From positions 124,001-188,000 of the forward strand of contig NZ_JAAONZ010000005.1 in assembly GCF_011602365.1 (NCBI RefSeq): a stretch of 64,000 nucleotides of DNA, read 5' to 3'. Numbering within the stretch: the stretch's first letter is position 1; each line of letters begins with the position of its first letter. Origin of the DNA: Pseudomaricurvus hydrocarbonicus. GTDB lineage: Bacteria > Pseudomonadota > Gammaproteobacteria > Pseudomonadales > Cellvibrionaceae. The position numbers and the translations under genes were made by a program. The notes beneath the pieces were generated by a model. That model saw only the letters and a program-made list of their open reading frames with translations. It searched no databases and was not told where the DNA came from. Positions 45,176 through 52,450 of this stretch are shown piece after piece.

Positions 45176-46302
45176 ACCTGAAAACAGCGCCCATTCCTGT
45201 CACTGTGGTGTCCGGTTTTCTGGGCTCCGGCAAAACCACCCTGTTGAATCGAATTCTCAGCAGCGATCACGGCTTGAAGATTGCTGTGATGGTGAATGAT
45301 TTTGGTGATATCAACATCGACAGTGAGTTGATTGTCAGTGCCGAGCAAAATACGCTGAACCTGGCCAATGGTTGTATTTGCTGTACGGTGGAAAGCGACT
45401 TGATTGAGCAGTTAAGACAACTGCATCAGCGCCGGGACCGGCCCGACCATATCCTGATTGAAACCAGCGGCGTGTCCAATCCCTCAAAAGTGGTGAGTAG
45501 CCTGCGTTACCCACAGTTCAGGCACAAGCTGGTGATTGATGGTGTGATCACCCTGCTGGATGCGGATCAGTTTTCGACGCTTGAGGGTGACATGAAGAGC
45601 CTCGCCATGGATCAGCTGGCGGTGGCGGACATTGTGGTGATCAATAAAACAGATCTCGCCAGTGACGCACAGCTGCAACAACTGCGAGAACAATGGTTAT
45701 ACCCCAACGCCCGGGTGATTGAAACGCAGTTTGCCGAGGTGCCCCTGGTGCTCTTGTTCGGTCAAGGTGTGGCCGATGCCGCGTTGAAGTCTGCGTCTGA
45801 TCATCGATGTGCCGAACATTCTCAGGAGCATTCTGTAGGGCATTCTCGGGGGGAGTGCCAGGATCATTGTCTGACGCACATTCACGAGCATTCTGCTTCC
45901 ATCAGGTGCACTTCGCACAGCGCGCATGCCGAGCTTTCGCATGGCCAAATGTTCGCCACCCTGAGCTGGCAGAGCAGCTCACTGATGAGTTTGCCCAAAC
46001 TGCGTCAGGCGCTACAGAACCTGCCGGCCAGCATTTATCGGGTGAAGGGCTTTGTGCACCTTAAAGAAGTGCCCGACCAGCGCTGTGTGGTGCACGTGGT
46101 CGGCTCACGGGTCCATTTGGAAAAAGAAAGGCCTTTACCCCAAACGCGCATCACTGAGAAACCGGCAGACAGCCCTCAGCCCATAGAGAGCCCTCAGCAT
46201 ATAAAAAGCCCTCAGCCAACGAATAACCAATTGGTGCTGATAGGGCTTCCACCACTGGATCAAGGCTCTCTCTCGGCCTTGTTTGAACAGTGTGCTCTCT
46301 AG
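45172..46302 (+). CDS. COG0523 (G3E/CobW-like) GTPase metallochaperone
   Basis: 376-residue GTPase. P-loop GFLGSGKTT (15-23), the metal-binding CxCC motif GCICC (C68, C70, C71), ETSGVSNP, and INKTD for guanine recognition. A histidine/cysteine-rich segment around residues 205-260 is followed by the CobW C-terminal domain. Such proteins insert zinc, iron, cobalt or other metals into client enzymes. The 4-base ATGA overlap with the amidohydrolase makes that enzyme the obvious client candidate; this is inference. A tandem 18-bp repeat (46171-46224) encodes an SPQ-containing linker near the C-terminus. Confidence 0.9.
   Translation: MNLKTAPIPVTVVSGFLGSGKTTLLNRILSSDHGLKIAVMVNDFGDINIDSELIVSAEQNTLNLANGCICCTVESDLIEQLRQLHQRRDRPDHILIETSGVSNPSKVVSSLRYPQFRHKLVIDGVITLLDADQFSTLEGDMKSLAMDQLAVADIVVINKTDLASDAQLQQLREQWLYPNARVIETQFAEVPLVLLFGQGVADAALKSASDHRCAEHSQEHSVGHSRGECQDHCLTHIHEHSASIRCTSHSAHAELSHGQMFATLSWQSSSLMSLPKLRQALQNLPASIYRVKGFVHLKEVPDQRCVVHVVGSRVHLEKERPLPQTRITEKPADSPQPIESPQHIKSPQPTNNQLVLIGLPPLDQGSLSALFEQCAL
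46171..46224 (+). repeat. 18-bp tandem repeat inside the GTPase gene
   Basis: agccctcag recurs at 46171, 46189 and 46207, encoding SPQPIE, SPQHIK and SPQPTN. The frame is preserved. Confidence 0.88.
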
Positions 46303-46367
46303 CGGTTAGACACCGGTTGTCGTTATAGGGTTGTGGTAAACATCCATCGACTGCCGAGGGGCGCGCG

Positions 46368-47645
46368 CTATTTAGGGTGTATTTTTACCGGCAACGATTT
46401 AAACCCTTTAACAAAGTTCGAGCGCACATACTCGGGTTCACCCACCACTTCAATCCAGTGGAAGCGCTGCAGGATTTCTTCCCACAAAACCCGCAGCTGC
46501 ATTTCGGCCAGGCGGTTGCCCATACAGCGATGGATGCCAAAGCCAAAGGACAAGTGCTGGCGGGCGTTGTGGCGGTCGATCATGAAGTGGTCGGCTTGAT
46601 CAATGACCCGCTCATCGCGGTTGCCGGATAAATACCACATCACCACCTTATCGCCTTTACGGATGGTCTGGCCATGCATCTGCACATCCTCGGTGGCGAT
46701 GCGGCGCATATGTGCCAGGGGCGTTTGCCAGCGAATGATCTCGGACACCATGTTCGGAATCAGCCCGGGATCAGCCCTCAGTTTGTCGAATTCGGCGGGG
46801 AATTGATTGAGCGCGTGAACCCCGCCGGAGATGGAATTGCGTGTGGTGTCATTGCCACCGACGATCAACAGAATCAGGTTGCCGAGAAACTCTTTCGGCC
46901 GTTCAATCAGATCCTTGGTGTCTTCATTGTTCTGCAACAGCTGGATCAGGTCGAAGCCAGGGGGCTGACCTGCAGCCTGCTCGGCAGCGCGCTGATGCCA
47001 GAGCCCAGAGAAGGTTTTGGCGCATTCACCCATGGCGCTCATGCGTTCTTCCGGATCGCAAATAGCGCCGGTCATTTCGGGCACGGCGGTGGCCATGTCA
47101 GACCAATAAATAAGTTTGTGCCGATCTTCAAATGGAAAGCCAAACAGGGTGGCCAGCATTTGCGAGGTCAATTCCACCGACACATGTTCCACCCAGTTAA
47201 AGCTCTCGCCTATGGGCAAATTATCGAGAATGCTGCCGACGCGCTGGCGGATCAGGCCTTCCATTTGCGTCAGGTTAGCCGGCGCGACGACTCCTTGAAC
47301 CGCCTTGCGTTGCTGGTCGTGTTTGGGGGGATCCATGGCAATGAACATGTCCAGCTCCATATCCTCTGTTCGATCGCCAATCACAATCACCGGCTCGGAC
47401 GAAAACAGTTTCCAGTTACTGTCGACAAATTTGATGTCATCAAAGCGAGTGATTGACCAGAAGGCGCCAAAGGGGCTTGCTGGCAAATAGTGAATCGGTG
47501 CTTCGTCGCGCAGGCGTTTGAAATAGTCTGGCCAAATGTTCTGTTCCAGCAGGCGCGGGTCACTGACGTCCAGTTGATCCAGGGGGATGGCATGGGCTTG
47601 TGGCAGAGGCTCAACCGCGGAAGACAGCGTAAATGGGATATTCAT
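46368..47645 (-). CDS. cyp153: Cytochrome P450, CYP153 family (terminal alkane hydroxylase)
   Basis: 425-residue soluble P450. Family-defining segments: MDPPKHDQQRKAVQG, SVELTSQMLATLFGFPFEDR, LGNLILLIVGGNDTTRNS (I-helix oxygen motif), EIIRWQTPLAHMRR (ExxR) and HLSFGFGIHRCMGNRLAE, with haem ligand C374, plus SNFVKGFKSLPV near the end. CYP153 enzymes hydroxylate the terminal carbon of alkanes and other aliphatic chains using a 2Fe-2S ferredoxin and reductase. The start at 47645 is chosen for AAGGAG seven bases upstream; an in-frame start at 47699 would overlap the ferredoxin gene. Cotranscribed 25 bases after the ferredoxin; the reductase is not in the window. Confidence 0.93.
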   Translation of the reverse strand: MNIPFTLSSAVEPLPQAHAIPLDQLDVSDPRLLEQNIWPDYFKRLRDEAPIHYLPASPFGAFWSITRFDDIKFVDSNWKLFSSEPVIVIGDRTEDMELDMFIAMDPPKHDQQRKAVQGVVAPANLTQMEGLIRQRVGSILDNLPIGESFNWVEHVSVELTSQMLATLFGFPFEDRHKLIYWSDMATAVPEMTGAICDPEERMSAMGECAKTFSGLWHQRAAEQAAGQPPGFDLIQLLQNNEDTKDLIERPKEFLGNLILLIVGGNDTTRNSISGGVHALNQFPAEFDKLRADPGLIPNMVSEIIRWQTPLAHMRRIATEDVQMHGQTIRKGDKVVMWYLSGNRDERVIDQADHFMIDRHNARQHLSFGFGIHRCMGNRLAEMQLRVLWEEILQRFHWIEVVGEPEYVRSNFVKGFKSLPVKIHPK

Positions 47646-47670
47646 TATTATTCTCCTTGATGGGACGCGA

Positions 47671-47991
47671 TCACATTTGAAATTCGGGGAGTCGTACAAC
47701 CAGGCCGTCCAGCGCGTCCGTGACGGTCAGCTGACAGGACAAACGAGAACCCGGCTGTGGCTCTGGTGTCATGTCGAGCATGGCCATTTCCTCCTCCTGG
47801 GCGGTGGGTAATTTACCTTGCCAGGTCTCATGAACGATTACATGGCAGGTCCCGCACGCACAGCTGCCGCCGCAATCGGCGTCAATGCCCGGGATGCCAT
47901 GATCAATCGCTATCTGCATGAGACTCTTGCCAGTTTCCGCGTCGACGCAATGGGATTTGTCACTGTATTCGATGAAGGTGATTTGGGGCAT
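47671..47991 (-). CDS. 2Fe-2S ferredoxin (adrenodoxin type)
   Basis: 106-residue electron carrier. Cluster ligands C40, C46, C49 (in CGGSCACGTC) and C86 have adrenodoxin/putidaredoxin spacing. It would pass electrons to the adjacent CYP153. The gene lies directly upstream of the P450 gene and is divergent from the AraC gene, with the paired operator 81-115 bp upstream of its ATG. Confidence 0.93.
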   Translation of the reverse strand: MPQITFIEYSDKSHCVDAETGKSLMQIAIDHGIPGIDADCGGSCACGTCHVIVHETWQGKLPTAQEEEMAMLDMTPEPQPGSRLSCQLTVTDALDGLVVRLPEFQM

Positions 47992-48070
47992 GAGATAGCC
48001 TCTCTGTTTTGGTTTCTAGTTATGGTTATGTCTGGTTTTAATAGTAGGGGCTGATGGAGGATTACTGCAG

Positions 48071-48105
48071 GTCATTTATTGACAAAATGGGGTCATTTAA
48101 AGACA
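48071..48105 (+). promoter_or_regulatory. Paired AraC-type operator upstream of ferredoxin-CYP153
   Basis: TCATTTATTGACA (48072-48084) and TCATTTAAAGACA (48093-48105), each preceded by G, spaced exactly 21 bp. The best-conserved of the four sites. It lies in the divergent ferredoxin/AraC intergenic region. Confidence 0.78.
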
Positions 48106-48134
48106 CTTGAGCACGCCCTACTCAGGATCATCGT

Positions 48135-49166
48135 ATGTTAATGCCCGCCATTCCCTCGATTGACAGCCCGTGCATTCCGACCAGTTATACCCGTCTCATC
48201 GCCTCGGAGCTGGGTCTGCAAGAAAAGTCATTGGGGCTGTTGTTGGCAGGCACTCGCCTGGAAGGGCCAGATCTCACCAGCGATGCAAGCCTCTTGACCA
48301 CGCGTCAGCAGGTACAGATCCTGCGCAATTCATTGAGGTTAGCCGGGGATTCCGGCTTTGGCCTGCGGGTAGGTAACCGTCTTACACCCCCCACTCACGG
48401 TGCGCTGGGTTTTTTGGCCAACAGCAGCCCGGATTTATTGTCAGCCGTCAAAGCCTTTCAAGATTATCTGCCTACCCGCATGTGTTTTATTCGCATGGAC
48501 ATTTCACGCAGTGATGAATGGTTAGAATGCCATCTGAAAGTGGATTTTGAGGCGGAGGTGGAAATTTATAGAAGTCTGATTGAGGCGGTCAGTCTCTCTC
48601 TGTTGACCACCATTGAATGCATTATTGGCCGTCCGATGCACGATGGTATGCTGGATTTGCGTTTCTCCGCTCCCCACTATGCACGACTCTATAAACAGTA
48701 CCTGCCATGTCCTGTGCGATTCGACCGGGCGGAATCCTGTTTACGCATTCCTCTCCAGCTCTGTTATACACCCAACAGTTTTGCCGATCACGGTAACTAT
48801 GAACTGGCACTGCAGCACTGTCAGACCTTATTGGCACAGTTGCCAGCTCACAATCACACCTCCAGACAACAGGTGGAGGCCTATATGCTGACTCATGCGC
48901 CGGGATTGTGTCAGGAGGAGAATGTGGCCGAAGCTTTGTTTATCACCAAGCGCACTCTGGCGCGACGGCTGGCCCTTGAGCAGACCAGTTTCCGTGCATT
49001 GCGCGACGAATTGCTGGCACGGCTGGCAGGCAGTTACTTGAGGGACAGTCGGCTGACGGTTGAAGTGGTGGCCAGTTTGTTGAATTATCATGACAGCGCC
49101 AATTTTCGTCGGGCTTTCAAGCGCTGGTACGGTATGACGCCCAGCGAGTATCGCCGCAAAACCTGA
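48135..49166 (+). CDS. AraC family regulator (CYP153-linked)
   Basis: 343-residue regulator with an arabinose_bd-type effector domain (LTPPTHGALGFLANSSPDLL) and AraC HTH pair (ENVAEALFITKRTLARRLAL, VEVVASLLNYHDSANFRRAF, RWYGMTPSEYRR). ATG at 48135 follows AGGATCATCGT. AraC genes beside CYP153-ferredoxin pairs are common and generally activate alkane oxidation in the presence of substrate; direct control here is inferred from the operator. Confidence 0.9.
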   Translation: MLMPAIPSIDSPCIPTSYTRLIASELGLQEKSLGLLLAGTRLEGPDLTSDASLLTTRQQVQILRNSLRLAGDSGFGLRVGNRLTPPTHGALGFLANSSPDLLSAVKAFQDYLPTRMCFIRMDISRSDEWLECHLKVDFEAEVEIYRSLIEAVSLSLLTTIECIIGRPMHDGMLDLRFSAPHYARLYKQYLPCPVRFDRAESCLRIPLQLCYTPNSFADHGNYELALQHCQTLLAQLPAHNHTSRQQVEAYMLTHAPGLCQEENVAEALFITKRTLARRLALEQTSFRALRDELLARLAGSYLRDSRLTVEVVASLLNYHDSANFRRAFKRWYGMTPSEYRRKT

Positions 49167-49286
49167 CAAAAATGTCTGTCCGGTTGCAACCCGGTAATCC
49201 TTGTTTGGCGGCGATATCATGCACGGGCAGCGTCAGCCGAATCCCACGGCGGAGCGTGTTGATTTAATCGCGATGCGAACAACCGA

Positions 49287-50183
49287 TCACGGAATGGGAA
49301 AGCCCCTGGCGGCCTCAAGCAGACTGAACCACTGTTGATGATCAAGGTGAATGTCCACGGCGCCGGCTTGTTGCTTGACCCGTTCGATATTGCCGCTGCC
49401 GATGATCGGCATCGCCTCACAGGGCAAGCGCAACACAAAGGCCATGAGTATCTGATCCAGCTTGGCGTTCAGCTGTTCACCAATTTCCAAAGCCTTATGG
49501 CGCAATGCCGCGTACTGAGGATCGTCAAACACCTTGCCGCCACCGAGGCAGGACCAGGCCATCGGCTTGATGTTGTTTTGCGTCAGGTAATCCAGATTGC
49601 CGTCAAACACAGAGTCGGTGTTCACCGCACTGATTTCCAGCTGGTTGGTGATCAACGGAAACGCAAGTCGCGATTGCAATAAAGAAAATTGACTGGCGCT
49701 AAAGTTGGAGACACCGAAATACCTGACTTTGCCAGCCTGTTTTAAGCGTTGAAACGCTTCTGCGACGTCATCGACATCCATGAGAGGGTCTGGACGGTGA
49801 ATGAGCCACACGTCTAGAGTGTCGATGCCCAGCTGCTGCAGCGAACGCTCGGCGGCCTGGATCAGGTAGTCTTTGCTGGTATTGTAGTGTGCCAGATAGA
49901 CATCCGGCTTCTGTTCACAGGGAAACTGAATGCCGCCTTTCGAGACGATTTCCAATTTGTCCCGCAGATGAGGAGCCAATTTCAGGGCTTTGCCAAACAA
50001 GGCTTCTTCGGTGAAGGCCCCGTAAACATCGGCATGGTCAGTGGTGGTGATGCCCAACTCCAGACCCTGCTCGACAAAACGAACCAGGTCCTGAGCGGAC
50101 ATGTTCCAATCGGTCAGGCGCCAGTAACCTTGAATACAGCGAGAAAAGCTCAGATCGCCATTGGCCAGTTCAACTCTTTGCAT
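49287..50183 (-). CDS. Aldo/keto reductase (YdhF-like)
   Basis: 298-residue NADPH-dependent reductase with a TIM barrel. Catalytic tetrad D49, Y54, K82 and H129 lie in TTDHADVYG, SKGG and WLIHRPD. YFGVSNFSASQF and the late PIIGSGNIERV segment are typical of the E. coli YdhF branch. It could interconvert an aldehyde or ketone and alcohol formed downstream of the P450 step. Start at 50183 has only a weak ribosome-binding site. Confidence 0.9.
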   Translation of the reverse strand: MQRVELANGDLSFSRCIQGYWRLTDWNMSAQDLVRFVEQGLELGITTTDHADVYGAFTEEALFGKALKLAPHLRDKLEIVSKGGIQFPCEQKPDVYLAHYNTSKDYLIQAAERSLQQLGIDTLDVWLIHRPDPLMDVDDVAEAFQRLKQAGKVRYFGVSNFSASQFSLLQSRLAFPLITNQLEISAVNTDSVFDGNLDYLTQNNIKPMAWSCLGGGKVFDDPQYAALRHKALEIGEQLNAKLDQILMAFVLRLPCEAMPIIGSGNIERVKQQAGAVDIHLDHQQWFSLLEAARGFPIP

Positions 50184-50323
50184 GGTGATGTCATCTGCGT
50201 TTTAAAAGCCGCATCTTAACCAACTCGGGTCAGCATCGCCATGGTTCATCGCTGTGGTTCTTAGCCAGGGTTCAAGGCGATTTTCCGTGGCGGCGGGATT
50301 TGCGACCTGCGACCACGGTAGCC

Positions 50324-52081
50324 TCAGTCCTTTTGATAAACAAAACGGCCCTTGAGCATGGTTTTCAAGGCCTGCGTTTGGGCGATGTGGTAAGGGTCTT
50401 GCTGGAAAATATTGTGGTCCAGAATCACCAGGTCGGCATCCTTACCCACGCTGAGGGAACCGGCATTCGAGTCCTGCCGCAGTTGGTAGGCGCCATTGAG
50501 GGTGTAGCCACGCACCAGCTGTTCCAGGCTCAGCTTTTGATCCGCGGGTTGCATGACGGGCGCCTTTTGCCCGCCTTCCAGATCCTGGCGGTTATGGCCA
50601 ATTTGCATGCCGACCCAGGGGCTGGCCCGATCAAACTCGAACGGGACCACCACATCACTGGAAAAGGTCACGGTGGCGCCCGCGTCAAAAAACGCTTTGG
50701 CCCGCATCTTGTGATGATTGCGCTTGCCCAGGGTTTCGGCGCCCCCCTGAAACAGGTCGCCAAACCAATGCGGGGTGAAATTGGCCACCACCCCGAGCTG
50801 CTGAAAGCGGGGGATGTCGGCTTCATCCACCAGCTCCAGGTGGCATAAGGTCAGGCGCGGGTAATCCCAGTGTTGAGCGCCGGCCTGTTCATAAGCGTCC
50901 AGCGCGATACGCGTTGCCCGGTCACCCACCACATGCAGATGCAGATCCATTTTCTCTTCGTGCAGCTGCTGGATGAACGCCACCAAACGGGCCTGGCTGA
51001 TCAGCGTGCCACCCTGATTGGACGAATCATTGGCGAAAGGCTGCAGAACGGCAGAGGTGGAGATCTCATGGACACCGTCAAAATGTATCTTCACGGTATT
51101 AAAGTGCAGGTTGGTACCGGTATAGGTCTGACGCAAACGCTTTAATTCGGGAATGGCCTGGTCAATTTGGTCGGGCAGGTGCACGTGTACCGTGCCTTCG
51201 TAGTGCAAAGGCAAGCGATTTTCACGGTCGAGTTTTGACAAGGCACTGTAGACTTTGTCGTGCAGCCACAGGTTACCGCCATCATAGAGTTGGGTCACGC
51301 CCCGACTGGACAGGAACTGCAAAAACTTTTCCAAATTGTTTTCCAGATCGGCGGCGGTCGCGGTGCGCAATATACGCTCCTGAACCGGCGCACTGGAAAA
51401 TTCCTTGATCCAGCCGGTGGGTTCGTTGTTACTGTCGCGTTGGTAAAATGCCAAGCCCGGGGCCGGGTCTGGGGTATTGCGATCGATGCCCATCACCTCC
51501 AGCGCTTTGCTGTTGAGCCACATGCTGTGACCTGAGTCGTCCATGATCGCGACCGGTCGGTCATTGACCGCTTTATCCAGCAATGCTTTGTGAGGACCTT
51601 GTAGACCGAAATCGGCGGTGCGAAAGTAACCGACCACGATAAATTCGAGGTCCGGATTATTGGCCGCGTACTGTTGCAACCAGGTGAGTAGAGCTTCAGG
51701 TTCGGGGTTGGGGGTGTCGACCACCTCCACCGAGGCGAACAAAGACAAGATCCCCGCATGCGTGTGCCCGTCAACGAGGCCTGGCAAAACCAGATCGCCG
51801 TCCAGCTTTAAGGTTTCGGTGCCAGCACCAATCCATTTTTTTGCACCCGTGTCATCGCCCACATACACGATTTTTCCCTGATCGACCGCAATTGCGGTGG
51901 CTTGGGGTTGATTGATGTTTTCGGTGTGAATCTGAGCGCCGAGGATAACGGTGTCCGCAGGTGCAATGTCGGTGTTGGCATCAGCAATCTCGGGCGTTGT
52001 GCAGGAAGGCAATAAGGCGATACTGGTGAGCAACAACAAATGCCTCACGAGGTTGGGTAAAGACGGTAATAGGTTCAGCAT
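50324..52081 (-). CDS. YtcJ-like amidohydrolase, predicted lipoprotein
   Basis: 585-residue metal-dependent hydrolase. N-terminal signal ends in a lipobox-like LLPSC (Cys at about residue 27), so the enzyme is probably anchored in the envelope. Metal-site motifs: DGHTHAG, VKIHFDGVHE, HLHVVGDRA, LCHLELVDE and FSSDVVVP; PLVLPGLVDGH-type barrel entry and DADLVILDHN near the end. It is a paralogue of the cytoplasmic enzyme at 43352-45175 (shared MVNSKALE/WLNSKALE, TPDP and FDGVHE stretches). Immediately downstream (in transcription) of the block-2 TonB receptor, so it may process an imported amide or cyclic substrate in the periplasm. Confidence 0.87.
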   Translation of the reverse strand: MLNLLPSLPNLVRHLLLLTSIALLPSCTTPEIADANTDIAPADTVILGAQIHTENINQPQATAIAVDQGKIVYVGDDTGAKKWIGAGTETLKLDGDLVLPGLVDGHTHAGILSLFASVEVVDTPNPEPEALLTWLQQYAANNPDLEFIVVGYFRTADFGLQGPHKALLDKAVNDRPVAIMDDSGHSMWLNSKALEVMGIDRNTPDPAPGLAFYQRDSNNEPTGWIKEFSSAPVQERILRTATAADLENNLEKFLQFLSSRGVTQLYDGGNLWLHDKVYSALSKLDRENRLPLHYEGTVHVHLPDQIDQAIPELKRLRQTYTGTNLHFNTVKIHFDGVHEISTSAVLQPFANDSSNQGGTLISQARLVAFIQQLHEEKMDLHLHVVGDRATRIALDAYEQAGAQHWDYPRLTLCHLELVDEADIPRFQQLGVVANFTPHWFGDLFQGGAETLGKRNHHKMRAKAFFDAGATVTFSSDVVVPFEFDRASPWVGMQIGHNRQDLEGGQKAPVMQPADQKLSLEQLVRGYTLNGAYQLRQDSNAGSLSVGKDADLVILDHNIFQQDPYHIAQTQALKTMLKGRFVYQKD

Positions 52082-52261
52082 AATAGAGCCTGTCGATGTG
52101 TAGATTCGTCAATGTGCATAAAAAGAAAGATTTGTTTTCACAGTGGGTGCCGTCGTTAACGTTTAAAAAGTGCCGACCTGAAACAGCGTCGGCTAAATTG
52201 AGAGAAAGTAACGCAACGTGAACATCCCAGGTGAAACCTGGAATTGGGTAGTGTGAGTTTC

Positions 52262-52275
52262 AGTGTTTAAACACT
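52262..52275. promoter_or_regulatory. 14-bp perfect palindrome upstream of lipoprotein amidohydrolase
   Basis: AGTGTTTAAACACT lies 181 bp upstream of the amidohydrolase start, in the gap after the receptor terminator, where this gene's own promoter should be. A small CCAGGT/ACCTGG hairpin (52227-52241) is adjacent. Regulator unknown. Confidence 0.45.
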
Positions 52276-52342
52276 CGGGCTCACCTGGGCCTCAGTTAAT
52301 TAAGCGCAGCAACGCTAGGCAATAAGAGCCTTCGCCCCTATC

Positions 52343-52381
52343 AAAAAATTCAACCAAAAAATTCAACCAAAAAAATCAACA
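52343..52381. repeat. 13-bp tandem repeat
   Basis: aaaaaattcaacc twice (52343-52355, 52356-52368) and a third degenerate unit (52369-52381), just downstream of the receptor terminator. Confidence 0.85.
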
Positions 52382-52393
52382 CCTCTCAGCGCC

Positions 52394-52431
52394 AAAAAGT
52401 CACAGCCGTGTAACAATAGGGCGGCTGTGAC
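52394..52431 (-). terminator. Rho-independent terminator after block-2 TonB receptor
   Basis: GTCACAGCCG and CGGCTGTGAC (52422-52431 and 52399-52408) form a 10-bp perfect stem followed on the minus strand by TTTTT (52398-52394), 20 bases after the stop codon. Confidence 0.9.
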
Positions 52432-52450
52432 TCGCTGTCAGAGCTTTGCG

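Noticed and set aside
46674-47456. 260-codon plus-strand frame opposite CYP153
   Set aside because: Antisense shadow of the P450 gene; the P450 frame carries all diagnostic motifs.
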